Source: Amblyomma americanum
Taxonomy: Eukaryota > Arthropoda > Arachnida > Ixodida > Ixodidae
Direction of reading: 5' to 3'
NCBI RefSeq assembly: GCF_052857255.1
Contig: NC_135498.1
Coordinates: 159,883,124-159,947,123 of the forward strand
Length of the DNA stretch: 64,000 nt
Within the stretch, counting starts at the first letter, position 1. Every line of letters begins with the position of its first letter. A program made the position numbers and the translations under genes. Positions 32,908 to 44,639 of this stretch are shown here, piece after piece. The notes beneath the pieces are model-generated. The model made no database searches. It had not been told where the DNA came from and saw nothing but the letters and a program-made list of their open reading frames with translations.

Positions 32908-33500
32908 GATGTTTTTTGTCGCTCTCAGCCCCTGGTAGCAGACAGAGCCGCCCCGAAAAAGCAGATCACGAAAAAGCCAAAGAAGGCGTCCCAACCGAAG
33001 ACGAAGAGCGAAGCAGCCATCGTCCCCAGAGGAGTTCACCTGAAGACGGACCACTACCGGACTACGAGTGGAGAAGGATTCCTCACCACCAACGTCTGTC
33101 ATGGATACGACACCAGCCCCCATTATTTTGCACCATCCCCGACTGCCGCCCACGTTCAGCGGTTCACTGGGCGAGTATCGCGAAGAATGGCTGGACCAGT
33201 TTGAGCGCTTCGGCGTATCCACCAGTTGGGATGACCAGATGGAAGTGAGTTACGGTTTCTTCGCTCAGGAACGCCCATCGAGAATTTGGTTGGAAAACCA
33301 CGAAGCTTCTCTGGCGACGTGGGCATCATTCAAGCGGAAGTCCCTCGAGGAATTCACAGGCGTCGTCTGGTAAGAAAAGAGTGCCGCTGCTTCTCCAGTC
33401 ACGCATTCTGAAGCCGAATGAGACAGTGACCGCATACGCATCTTTTGTGCAAAAACACCGCAAACCTAGAAGACGCATGCGCGGGAGGCAGATGGGAGCC
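32908..33500 (+). pseudogene. Gypsy-type LTR retrotransposon gag, 5' fragment
   Basis: A frame at 33068-33373 encodes LPPTFSGSLGEYREEWLDQF followed by WDDQMEVSYGFF and then WASFKRKSLEEFTGVVW. This is the start of a Gypsy gag of the form PPxFxG...WLxxFE...W. After the stop at 33371 the reading continues as RILKPNETVTAYASF, as expected for gag, until about 33460. The sequence from 32908 to 33067 could be leader. No LTR, primer-binding site or pol is attached. It directly abuts the LINE A6 tail on the left and inverted repeat 1 on the right, so it is a fragment left by rearrangement. Confidence 0.75.
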
Positions 33501-33539
33501 CGGTGTCCTCTTGAGTCACTTGATTCCGTTCCCGCACCT

Positions 33540-34330
33540 AGAAAAGCACGGCTGTCGTGAACACAGCACGCGAGAAGCAGGATGCCGGCTTCACTCAAAG
33601 TGGATGTGCAACGCTTGAGGACGTGTTTGCACGGAAAGAGAGCAGTCTGAACGGTACAGATGCTGTGTTCTGCAGTGAAGTGATAGCACGGGCAGCCATG
33701 ACCGGCAACCGGGCACTTACCTTAAATAAGTTTTCTTCTTGACTAAAACGACGACTTCGATAACAGCTGCATGATTGCAGTGAGCACCGGAGTTGGATAT
33801 TTTCGTCTGAATACGCAGCACATCACACTTTTCTTCAACTTTGACATTTTTTCTTCTGAACGTTATTCACCTTATTTTTACTGTAAACATTTTTTTCACT
33901 GTACGTGTTTATCGCGAGCCAGTGAAAAGTTTTATAGTGTTCACGAGTGTGGCCTGGAGTTTTAAAAAAGTTTCAAGATGAACCGCTTTAATTTACAAAA
34001 AACAAAAACCTTGTGCACGCAATCTTTTGAAGCATGATAAAAATACAGCTCATATTCATTTTCCACAAGTATTCTCGAGGGTAAAACGGAAATAAACCTT
34101 TTATTACGAATTTCTTGGAGGGTAAAACGGAAATAAACGTTTTGTTATGATTTTTTACGGACACCTAGTATTGCACTGATCTGGAAAATTCAAAGGGTTG
34201 TCAAACGAGGGGAAGATATCTTTTCCCTCTAGATACTAAGGGAAGTTGCATTTTACGGCTCTATCAAACCCCGAAAAAATTTTGAACGAAATCAAAGAAG
34301 GTTGAGTGCAAATATTCATGTGTTTGGCAT
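33540..34330 (-). repeat. Long inverted repeat 1, right arm
   Basis: The reverse complement aligns along its whole length with 25716-26405. It contains a local duplication of the block GTTTATTTCCGTTTTACCCT (about 34080-34145), which makes this arm about 100 bp longer. The arms enclose LINE A6 and the Gypsy gag fragment. Confidence 0.7.
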
Positions 34331-34929
34331 TGAATGACTCGCCTGCTTGCTGCAGTAGCCGGTGGCCGACATCCTGGGACTCTGCCGAGATATCCAGATA
34401 TAATTTTTTCTTACTTTTAATTTTCGTTCCGCATTTGGGTTACTTAGAACAATGTGGGCAGCTTTTGATGACGTCAAAAGGTTAATGAAAGGTCGAGAAA
34501 GATCACGTGACCTCTTTCGAACTATCATTAATTGCTACCTGCAACAGTGGGCAGGTTGCTGACAATTCAATGGCGAGGTTTTCCACATGCCACGGTGGGC
34601 AGGATATTTTGAGATCACAAGGTTACGTGACCTCTCTACAGCAGTAGGCGAATTTCGTGACACTAGACGTCTACCAAATTCTGGTGTGACAAATCTGATG
34701 CTGTCGCATTGAAACGTACTCCCAACCTTCAAAAACTGGCTAACCACCGAAATATTGCCAGATAGTGTCTTTTTCATAAATTCTGCGTCATCAAATTTTA
34801 AGCGCCTTTTCACCCCCGCGTATCGCACCGCCAGCCGCGCAAACTACGAGAAGGCCGTATAATGAAATCTAAGGTTTGACGAAATCTCGTCTGGTCGGGT
34901 GAATACATGTAAAAAATAAATAAAGAAGT
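34331..34929. other. Unassigned; diverged repeat of the 53.9-kb family
   Basis: Between about 34510 and 34660 the words GTGGGCAGGTTGCTGACAA, CCACATGCCACGGTGGGCAG and AAGGTTACGTGACCTCTC resemble the CACCTGCCACGTTGGACAGG / GGTTGTGATGACACC portion of the repeat at 53876-54314. They are therefore probably an old diverged copy. The rest is unassigned. Confidence 0.3.
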
Positions 34930-36080
34930 GCCGACCAAAAAAGGTGTAGTCAAGATTACAGAGACGTTTGGACTTCCTCACGGGAGCCTTGTCCACTAAA
35001 GGAAAAATTTCAGGCACAAAACTTGAAGACGTTGTACTAATCGCCGCAGGCATCTACAGTACGTGGGCGATAGAATGCCGATGTTACGGTTTAGCGTGTG
35101 ATCTGTTGTTTGGATTATCAACGGCTCCAGATATTGGCGTGGCATCCAGGTTTTCACGGCCGACAACTGCCGCTTCTTCCCAAGCGATATCGTGCTTGGC
35201 GTTTTCAACGTGTTCAGCAAGTGCGTTGGAAGCGACCTTTTTGTTTCTGACATCATTCTTGTGGTCTTTCAGCCGTTTTTCAAAGTTTCCGCTGTAATCT
35301 ATGTAGGAGTGATCACGGTCTGAGCAGGGGATTTTATAAATTAAGCCGGGAAACGTTTCCTTTTTTAGCTTGTCTATTACGGCCACCGCCTCGTGACGAA
35401 GATTGCACGCAGGAACACGAGGTACATGCACACCGTAGGTGCGAAAAACGCAAGCCAATTACTCACTCACGTTTGGAATATAAAATATTGCAGCTCGGGC
35501 ACGGCAAGAAAGGCCAACGGGCTGAGATGGTCTCGCTGTGTGTCGTATAATAGCGTCCACGAAGTGCTTTGGGTAGCCGTGTTTGTTGAGCTCGTGGAGC
35601 ACTTGGCGTAGGCCAGAGGCTTTGTCTTCAGCTTCCGATTATATTTCTTTTTTCGCACGTTGGATGAGGGTAGAAACGACGGAGCGCCTGTGGCATGTTA
35701 AATGGATCGATTTAAAATGAAGATACCGGCCTGTGTGCGTGTCCTGTCTGTACACCATGGATGATAGGCGATCATCACGTCGATCAATCATGACGTCCAG
35801 AAAAGGCAGATGGCGAAAAATCTCCGCCTCGATGGCAAGCTGACTATTATCTTTCATGCTGTTCAAATATTTTGTGAAAGCAGCCAAGGCATTCTTTTTG
35901 ATTATACAAAAGCAGTCATCAATGTACCGCAGAAAGACCTTCGGGCGTGGCTCGAAGCCAGAGCGCGGCTTCCCAGCGCTTCCATTGCGGGGTTTGCGGC
36001 TGTGCTCCCATGGCAGTACCGTACACGTATGCAGATGCCTGCGGCGATTAGTACAGTCGCAATCAATTTGAAGGTGATCG
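34930..36080 (-). mobile_element. Penelope-like element, truncated
   Basis: The minus strand carries the C-terminal half of a Penelope-type reverse transcriptase and a GIY-YIG endonuclease region, followed by about 150 bp of 3' flank (GTGCCTGAAATTTTTCCTTT, GGACAAGGCTCCCGTGAGGA). Near its two ends the 22-mer GTACTAATCGCCGCAGGCAT (plus CT) occurs in inverted orientation: plus strand at about 35036-35057 and minus strand at about 36034-36055. Penelope-like elements often carry inverted or partly repeated terminal sequences, so this fits the family. A related piece of the flank lies at 38165-38330 on the plus strand. Confidence 0.8.
35084..35990 (-). pseudogene. Penelope RT and GIY-YIG ORF, broken
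   Basis: From about 35945 on the minus strand the protein reads KVFLRYIDDCFCIIKKNAL (YIDD catalytic motif), then LPFLDVMIDRRDDRLSS, VYRQDTHTGRYLHF and HRRSVVSTLIQRAKKE. All are hallmark blocks of Penelope reverse transcriptase. After a frame change the linker and endonuclease follow: FPGLIYKIPCSDRDHSYIDY, then GNFEKRLKDHKNDVRNKK and SNALAEHVENAKHDIAWEEA. The domain keeps FEKRLKDHK with its Arg, but YIG is YID and the usual CxC is lost, so the nuclease is degenerate. The N-terminal half of the RT is absent. Confidence 0.88.
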
Positions 36081-36149
36081 CGCGAGCATCGACCGGCTCC
36101 CCTTTCAAGCTGCATAGCGCCCGATTTCGGAACTGCGAAAATAAACATT

Positions 36150-38164
36150 GCGCTGCCTTCTTACTCTTGTAGGCTCTTCCGGGCTACAACCGTCACCCTT
36201 ACGACTAACTGCCCACGTTTTTTCTGTGTTTGTTTCCCTTTCCTGGCAATCATGTGTGCCCGTCGTTGCTGCATGTCTCGGCTAACAATAACGCCTGTAT
36301 GCAAAACATGATAAGGTGATCTGAATGAATTTTAAGGTTATCTCACGAAGCGTGGCGAATCTCTAAGGCGACATCTTTTTGGCGCACATTTCTACTACAC
36401 AGTCAGAATTATGATATCTTCCCTTGCATTTTGGCTGCTCAATTTAGAACTGCTGTCACATTAGATACAATATTGCCTGGTCTTCGGTTCATCTTTTCTG
36501 TATATCTTTTTAAATTGTTATTGATATAACCGGGCTCTGTTTTCCTGTTCTCAAAGGCTTCGATAACACATTCTTCTTCAGCCCACGTGCGCCGGACTGG
36601 TTATTCATAGAAAAAAAATTAAAACTACATCGGCGTGGTGTCCTGACCACAATATAATTGTGCACGTTTAGGGAAATATGAAAGCAAATCTGGCTCGCGT
36701 GCATCCGAACACAGGGGTCCAGAAACATTGTGCCAAGCAGTAGAAGCTAAATAGAATCTCATTCGTAGAGACCCGACTATTGTAGAGTCGCTCTACACAT
36801 CGTTGCCCAGAAGAGCTGCAAATGCAAGGAGGAGAACCTATCAAGTATTGGAGGCAAGTCGATACGTTTCTGAAGCGGGCAGTATCGACAGACCTTAAAC
36901 TGCATATTGTTGAAAAGTGCAGCGTGCAGAGAAATATTCTTTTTTGCAGTGTTAAAAAATTCTATGCCTTAGCTCTTTCTGACTTTTTCAGAGCAACTTT
37001 TGCGACTGCAGAAGAATATTAGAAACGAACGGCAGTGTTAAGCACGGGACAGTTGACAGTAGTATATTATTGTATTTACAGTAAAAGCAACGTGCAGAAA
37101 ACGGCCCCCTCGTTTTCGAGCACACCTCAACCGGGCAATGGGGAAGGGGTATAGAAGGGAGTGAAGAAAAGGATGGAGAAATCGCGTGGTGAATGACACC
37201 GGTACAGCAATGGGGACACTTGAGAGTGATTTCGTCCTGTTAATGACGTTCAGTAATTGATTTTTAATCGGTTGATTTAAGCAATCTCAATTATGAGTAG
37301 TCAGTTATCGTCCCCCCCCCCTCCCCCCCCTCCCCCCTCCCCCCCTCCCCCCTCCCCCCCCCGCACCATTCAGGTATACCCCGCTAAGAAAAGTGACAAA
37401 GACGAGACCGCGCCTTCACTTTCTTGATTTTCCTCCATTCACTCTTTTGCTACCGAAATTTCAGGTGTGCAGTTAGAGTGAAGTATAGGGGCCCACCAAG
37501 GCAGCAGGATAGAGAAAGCACCTTTCTCATTCCTATGATCAACTAGCTTTAACGGTTTTCGGTGCCGCTTTTTTCTGGACGCTGCCGCCGTTGCCACAGT
37601 TTTCTGCCCTTGACCCATATATTCCTTTGCGTTAATAATTTCGAACACCTGGACAGCTTTAACATGCACTGATCGCGCACATCTAATAGGTGCGACAGTC
37701 TGCTGTGCAAAGGAACAATTAAAAAAAATGAGAACTCTGACACCATCATTATTGAGAAGAGAGCCCGCTCTTTGTAGAAGAGCCTAAGCGCAACAGAAGC
37801 GAGCGTAATTTCTTTCATGAAAGGTGAAAAATGTCCGCGCAAGGCGGCTATTTCTAGCATTGTTTGAGAATAGCACGATAATCTTTCACTTGATTGCGTC
37901 CACTCTCACAGTATCGCTACAGAAGAATACGACACGTGCCGTCTCACCACTGCCCGTTGACGCGTAGAAAAAACAACGAAAAGCTGTGACTTGCTTGAAC
38001 GGGGTGACAGCTGCTCAAGGAACATATGTTAGTGTGGGCAGAGAAAAAGAAAGAAAAATAAAAAAGGAACAGCAGTAAGAGGGAGCGAAGCTACATTGAT
38101 GTTTTCCTCGCCACGGAAGGTGGTGACGTAACGTGGCGCTGCTATTTGTTTCGGTCGCCGCTCG
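36150..38164. other. Unassigned stretch with a C-rich tract and a SINE relic
   Basis: No gene recognised. A pyrimidine-pure C-rich tract lies at 37311-37363 (CCCCCCTC-type). At about 37625-37690 the sequence TTTCGAACACCTGGACAGCT then TTAACATGCACTGATCGCGC is a diverged minus-strand piece of the SINE-A body. Other frames here are chance. Confidence 0.4.
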
Positions 38165-38330
38165 AGCGATCACCTTCAAATTGATTCCGACTGTACAGCG
38201 TACTTAAGCTTTATTCCTGAAATATTTCCTTCAGTGAACAAGGCTTCCTTCAGGAAGTCGAGACATCTCTCTCATCTTGACTACACGTTTTTTTTAGTTG
38301 GCGCTTTATTTTTCACACGAAGGCACTATA
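38165..38330 (+). repeat. Rearranged Penelope-flank fragment
   Basis: The first about 30 bp (GATCACCTTCAAATTGATTC then CGACTGTAC) match the reverse complement of 36042-36075. The following bases (CCTGAAATATTTCCTTCAGT, GAACAAGGCTTCC, CATCTTGACTACACG) match the reverse complement of about 35005-34930. The two ends of the 34.9-36.1-kb element are thus joined with the interior missing. Confidence 0.55.
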
Positions 38331-39194
38331 TCCTTCCCATGCCCGGACATCTGCGCATCTTTCATCTTGTATTCATATGCAGAGGGACTAGCATAATCTG
38401 CGAAACGCCATCGTCCATCAACTGGACCTATCGTCCTTCAGGTCATCCATTGAAAGAATCAGGTGCAGAACATTCCACCCCCTTATCTAAAGTTCCGTCA
38501 CTGGCGCCTCTCAGCGAGCAATAAATAAATAAATACAGAGAAGACGCACGTGAGGTTAAAACTTTGCATACCAGCAGCCGGAATGACTCGCCAGCCGGAG
38601 ACCAGCTGCATCGCAAAGCTCCCCGCAGGGGGGGCGTCTGCAGCTTGCAGGCGTTGGTGAGTGGCGACACCACGCGTGTTCCCGAGCATCCGCAGGGACA
38701 TCCCCGCAGGGGGATGATGGTGAACAGTGCATCACCATGGACCCGAGCACCCGAGCTTCGCCGTGCGTGGCATCGCCGTGTCCGTGGAAAAGGGGATCCT
38801 GGTGGTTGAGTCGATGCCGAGTGTTTGGACCTTTAAGGCCCCTCAGCGGAGGCAACACACCACTTTGGCCCCAGGTTCCTGTAGACGGCACCTCCGGCCT
38901 GATCCGACCGGGGGAAATCGGCAGTCGCCTTTTCCTGTCTTCCCCTCCGTCTTTCACTTTCTTACCGTCTTTCTTAGAATTTTCCTGTCTCTTTCTCCCT
39001 TCTCGGTTTTTTTCACTTTTCATAGGCGGCGAGGGTTAACCTTGTGTGGCCGAACACCCTGAGTTGCGTCATATTTGGTTATAGCAGTGGTGTACAGCTG
39101 GATTGGGCAGGGCTTGTTTTAAAGTTCCTGTCCCATCCCCTTGTTGGGCTTCATGGTGGGTTGCTGGCACTATGGCCGAAGAACAAAATTCTTA

Positions 39195-40380
39195 ATGGCT
39201 TCCTCCCTGCTTACTAATGATCGCCCTCTGAAAACGGGGCGGATCGATATCACGTCCCTGTTTTTCAACAAAAAGAAAACTTTTCCGAAGTACCACATCG
39301 TCCACAGTAAAGAAACAGAAAAGCCAGCCAGAAAAATATCCCCGTTCCTTGTTTCAAGAGTTCTTAAACATTCCTTGGGCCCTCAGTACAAAGTCACAAA
39401 GCTGGCTAGTGGTGACCTTCTGCTCGAACTGCTCGACATTACTCAAATATCAAAGCTTGCAAACATTGAAACTTTTGGCAATCTTCCTGTTTCTGTCACA
39501 CCGCACAGATCATCGAACACAGTACGCGGTGTCATCTCAGACAATGACTTTCTGCACCAACAGAGGAAGACATGATTGAAGGACTTTCTCCGCAAAATGT
39601 AAGCAACGTCCATATAATTACAATCCGCAAATACAACAAAAAAATTCCAACAAAACACCTGGTCCTGACGTTTGCCTCTTGCACCCTTCCCGAGTCAATC
39701 GAGGTAGGCTGTGCAAAAATCTGCGTTCGCCCATATATACCCAACTCTAGACGCTGTTTCAAATGCCAGAAGTTCGGTCACAGCTCACAAAGCTGCCGCG
39801 GCCGTAACACCTGTGGTAAATGTGCCTGAAATGACCACCAATCAGACGACTGCGATGCCGCGCCATGCTGGGCAAACTGCGAAGGCGACCACGCTGCATA
39901 ATCAAGGTTTTGTGCTGCCTGGAAGAAAAGGAAATAATTACAATAAAGACAATACCACACTTGAAGAGGCAAGAAGGCGTTTTGCAAATGTCATGTGGCA
40001 CTTTCTCCTTCACATCCCACACAAACTCCGCCTATGTTGTGCGCGGGCGCGGCGCACCACTGCGGCCTTCAGCACCTGCCCAGCTCACACTAAGTGAGGT
40101 TGAGGCAGAGCCATCCGCGCTCCTGGTAGATGCAGCGAAAGCTGCTATGCCACCCCCGCAAACGTGCCCGCCGGCCACCAAATCAGCAGCCCGGGAGGCT
40201 TCCCCCATTCGGGAGAAGCCTACCACCCCCCTATCCCGTGGGTTCCCCGCAGAACTCCAGCGCCTCCACTGAGGCGATGGATACCGCCCAGAGCTCGCCC
40301 CGACCGCAACGGCGGCGGGGCTCACTTGACCGAAAAAAAGAAAAAATCACGATAATAGGCCCTCAACAAGGAGGGACCTG
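39195..40380 (+). pseudogene. LINE A7 ORF1 (gag-like), broken
   Basis: It starts MASSLLTNDRPLKTGRIDI, the ancestral start shared with A1. The frame runs about 127 codons to a frameshift at about 39560 (LHQQRKT, where A1 has LHLTEEEM). It then continues in another frame through VRPYIPNSRRCFKCQKFGHS and SQSCRGRNTCGKCA to a stop after that cysteine. The last knuckle is damaged (CANCEGDH is lost in the correct frame, and the tail is shifted again). The Pro/Ala-rich C-terminus ends at 40380 with KITIIGPQQGGT. Confidence 0.9.
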
Positions 40381-40411
40381 AGATTCTGAATATATGCCCT
40401 AAAAATTTGTA

Positions 40412-43400
40412 ATGGCGTTTCTAATAACACTGGAACTGCCGTGAAATTTTAAATAACTACGGTGATGCAACAGATCGCTTACATTCCCTGTCTCCTGTGG
40501 CACTGTGCCTTCAGGGGACCAATTTGGGACCTTTACACAAAAATATTTTTAAAAAGTATAAAGTCTTCCGCCATCACTGTGAGCAGGCGAATAGGCTCTC
40601 TGGAGGCGTTGCTGTTGTAGTTCAGAGCGCAGTTGCAACGCATAAAATCAAGCTCCAGGCCAATTATGAAGCCGTTGCAGTCACTGTCATTAGTTTCAAA
40701 ACAATTACCATATGCACAGTGTATCTTCAACTACACTTCACAGTAACACTCCATGACCTAGAAGCACTTTTAAATCAGCTACCTGAGTCATATCTGGTAG
40801 TCGGAGATTTTAATGCGCATTCCCCATTTTGGCGAAACGAACAGACGGACACTAGAGGCCGGGTTTTAGAAGATTTTATTCTATGTAACAACGTTTGCCT
40901 GCTAAATACGGGCAAGCCCACACATTGCACTCCATCCTCAGGAAATATGAGTTGCACAGACTTGTCTTTAGCTCTACATCCGTTTTTACCAATTTTAATT
41001 GGGTTGTTCTTGATAACGCACACGGAAGTGATCACTTTCCAGTAGTAATTACCTTTTCATCCCCACCACCCATTATTCGAACTAAACCACGCCGTTGGAA
41101 ACTGCACTCAGCAGACTGGCCACTATTTGAAGAAAAGGCCTGTCTGGAGAAAATATTTTCGGATGATCTTAGCATTGACGAAATAAATAAAATTTTACAT
41201 GTATCATTGCGGCTACACGTCTAACTATTCCGCAGTCGTCATGAGTAGTAAGCCAAAACCACATGGTTTGGTATAACCAAGATTGCAGAGAAGCAAAATA
41301 TATCAAAACAAAGCCTAGGAAATTTTCCGAAGATAACGCACACACGACACCCTCATAAATTTTAAAAAGGCGAGAGCTAAAGTACGACATATCCGTCGCA
41401 ATGCTGAAAAAAACTTTGTGGATAAACTAGGTATCGTCTATATATAGTCCAGTTACATCAAAACAAATTTGGGAACAAGTCCGCAAGCTTAATGGCAGCT
41501 TTTCTCCTTTCACAATTCCTTTTCTAACACCTCCGGATAGACAAACAAGCATTAGCGAAAAGGCCGACAAACTAGTGGAACACTTCGAAACAGTTTCGAG
41601 CTCCTCACACTACACACAATCATTTTTTAAAGTACAAGAACACAGCTGAAAAACGACTGCCGACCAGTGGCAGTGCAAATGAACATTACAATAAATTAAT
41701 TACACTACAAGAAGTCCGTACAGTACTTTCGGCCGGCAAACAGACAGCACCAGGCCGAGATGAAATCTTCTATGAAATGCTTGCACACCTCTCCGAACAT
41801 GCTGTAGAAGCTCTTCTGAAATTCTTCAATAAGATATGGCAGTCTGGAAAATTCCAGAGGCGTGGAAAAACGCCGTCGTTGTGCCACTCCTGAAATCTGG
41901 AAAACCGCCAACTTCGGCTGGTAGTTACAGGCCAATAGCACTTACGAGTTGTCTTGCTAAAACTTTTGAAAGTGTGCTAGATATTAGGTTAATGTTTATC
42001 CTTGAATGGCGAAAACTTCTTGTTATCCGCCAATGTGGTTTTAAAAAAGCATGCTGTACAAACGACCATCTCGTCCGTCTTGAAAACACAGTCCGTGAAG
42101 CATTTATACACAAACAGCATTGTCTGGCAGTATTTTTTGACTTAGAAGAGGCTTATGATACCAGCAGAAGGTTTGGGATTTTTCGTGACCTCGCAGATCT
42201 AGTTATCCGTGGCAAGATACCTAGATCATTTCGTGTACGTCTAGGTTGCACGGTTTCGAAAAATTTCATCCAAGAAATTGGCGTACCGCAGGGGTGTATT
42301 CTAAGTACCGCACACTTTATTTTAAAAATGAACTAAATATGGCAAATAATTCCAAAGTCCATCAAGTATTCCGTATATGTTGAGCTTCAAATTTCATGCT
42401 CATCTTCCAGTTCATCAACATGCGAAAGACAGATACAGCTTACACTGAACAAGCTAGCGACTTGGGCCGACCAAAATGGATTTATGTTCTCTCCACAAAA
42501 AAAAAAAACAGTCGCCATCCTTTTTTCACTGAAAAGACGCGTGCAGATTGATCCCACCCTGTACTTGAATGAAATTATTCTACGAGTAAAACAAGAGCAT
42601 AAATTCCTAGGCATAACTTATGACAGAAAGCTTACATTCCTACCCCACATAAACACCCTCAAAAAGAAAGCTTCACGATCACTAAATATACTGAAGATAC
42701 TTTCACGGAAACACTGGGGGTCCGATAGGTAATGCCTTTTACAGATCTACCACTCCGTAGCACGGTCCACTTTGGACTATGGATGCATTGGAATGGGTCT
42801 GCAAGACCATCATACCTCGAAAAACTGGATCCTATACAAAACCTGGGTCTCCGTTTATCAACTGGTGCATACAGAAGAACCCCCATAAACCGTCTATGTG
42901 TAGAAACAAATGAACCATCTCTTGCAAACAGAAGAGTAATGCTTACCTGTGCATATGTATTGAAAACAAGATCCTTACCCAAAAACCTTTGTTACCCCAT
43001 AGTTACCAAGTGCACATCTAGAAGACTATTCAATAATAAACCGCAATCAATCAGACCTTTGTTATTACTCCTTGAAGATGCATGTCATGAACTAGGAATA
43101 CTAGATGCTCTGCCTAAAATTTCCCCGAGACACGATCCATTGCCACCATAGTACTGCCTTCCCGCTACATGCGACGTCGCGTTTACACAGTTTCGTAAAA
43201 AACAAACACCATATAAACAACTACTACAAGAATACTTGGCATTGAAAGAGAAACATTCAAGCTACATGGAGTTTTACACAGATGGGTCCAAAACAGCGAT
43301 GCCCGTTGGAAGTGCCACAGTACAGGGGAAATGGGAAAAAATAGTAAGAATACCAAGTTATGTATCAATTTTTACTGCCAAATGCTATGCCGTCTGTGTG

Positions 43401-44041
43401 GCTGTGAACAAAATAGTACATGAGAACATCGAAAACAGTATAATACACACCGGTTCTCTGAGCGTACTCACAGCGCTGCAGTCAAGAAATGCAATTAAAC
43501 CCTTAGTAGGCAGCATCACACACAACATAGAAAATTCCACAACACAAGGACATACGATAAGGTTCTGCTGCGTCTCAAGCCACGTCGGCATAGAGGGTAT
43601 AGAGAGAGCAGACGCAGCAGCAGTACGAGCTCAAAATGATGAAATCAAAAATCTGGGCATACCTTTTATAAACTGAATAAAGCCCACCTTCATAAAACAC
43701 TTCATAAAGCCCACCTTGAGGGAATGGAAGTCATGCAGACACCAGGAACGTTTGAAGCAATCTTATGTCGTCTTCGCATAGGACACACGCGCCTGACACC
43801 CAACTACTTTCTTACAAAAGAAGACAAACCTGTTTGTGAAAGATGCGGAGACGAGATCACACTAAACCATATCTTATTCGCATGTTCAAAGCTATAAAAA
43901 CTAAGCAAAAAGTATTTTTATAAACTTTATAATCAATGTATTCCGTTTCACCCAGCGCTAGTCTTGAGTGATAATGCAATTGTTGACATTTCTGATGTTT
44001 TTAACTTTTTACGAGAGGCTGGCTGTCTTAATAAACTGTGA
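40412..44041 (+). pseudogene. LINE A7 ORF2 with destroyed YVDD
   Basis: It starts MAFLI at 40412 and frameshifts at once. The endonuclease is open from 40497 (SYLVVGDFNAHSPFWRNE; the SDH block is near 41030). RT is open 41836-42336 (PPTSAGSYRPIALTSCLAK, FFDLEEAYDTSRRF, where the usual EKAYDT K is E). At about 42376 the text is YSVYVELQIS instead of YSVYVDDLQIS: three bases are missing and the two catalytic aspartates are gone. RNase H has YTDGSKT, but FTAECY is FTAKCY and the TDSLSVLT position reads HTGSLSVLT, so two further catalytic acids are lost. The zinc module CERCGDEITLNHILFACSK ends near 44041. Confidence 0.93.
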
Positions 44042-44347
44042 ACGCCTCACTTTTCCTTGATACCCCTCAGCCACTTTCTCACTCCTGTGAAGAAGGCTAA
44101 GGTGTCTATTTCATTGGATAAGGACCTCGACATCCTTCCTCGCAAAGGATGGCCGGTGAGGTTACCTGACCTTCTTTAAAGCTTTTACCATTAGCCATTT
44201 TGAAAAATTTGCCTTTTACCTTCACTAGATGGTACGGAATAACATTTTAGGTCCTTTACACCACCGTTTCATTTCCTATACCTTGCGGTTGGCGCATGAT
44301 GGCCTTAGCCGCTTATGTGCCATAAAACCCAACACAACACAACGCAT

Positions 44348-44639
44348 CGCAAAGCCCTCTTCCCGTGTATGTGCCTTCATACAGAGAGGAGGCAAGTGGC
44401 ACATCCGGCACAAGAGCGCTACACGTCTACAGTTCACTTTAGCAGCAGTCCCGGTCAAACAGCTCGATTCGTCCACAGCTCGCGAGCACCTGCACTTGTA
44501 TCATCAGTGTATAGTCGGGCTCAGGAAGGCTTGGTTTGTCTCGTAAAGAATTGGGAACCGCTCGAAGTTTGTCTTAGTTGCGCCGAACAGTGGCCCCCTT
44601 GAACACTTAAATACCGTCAATCTCTCTCGGTCGCGGGAC
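44348..44639 (+). promoter_or_regulatory. Upstream / 5' UTR region of the acyl-CoA synthetase gene
   Basis: 292 bp between the LINE A7 tail and the ATG at 44640. There is a weak TATA-like CTTAAATACC at 44606-44615, close to the ATG, and a CpG-containing leader. No in-frame stop precedes the ATG within about 50 bp, so a longer N-terminus or an upstream exon cannot be excluded. If A7 lies next to the real promoter it would be a recent upstream insertion (inference). Confidence 0.3.

Larger units (their letters stand above)
38610..44347 (+). mobile_element. LINE family A, copy A7 (near full length)
   Basis: It has the 5' UTR from about 38610 (CCCGCAGGGGGGGCGTCTGC), ORF1 from 39195, ORF2 from 40412, and a 3' UTR ending CATAAAACCCAACACAACAC at about 44322-44347. 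It is more similar to A1 than to A6 over ORF1, ORF2 and the inter-ORF sequence (both share GGCCCTCAACAAGGAGGGAC just before ORF2), so A1 and A7 form a subfamily. Both ORFs are broken. Confidence 0.93.
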
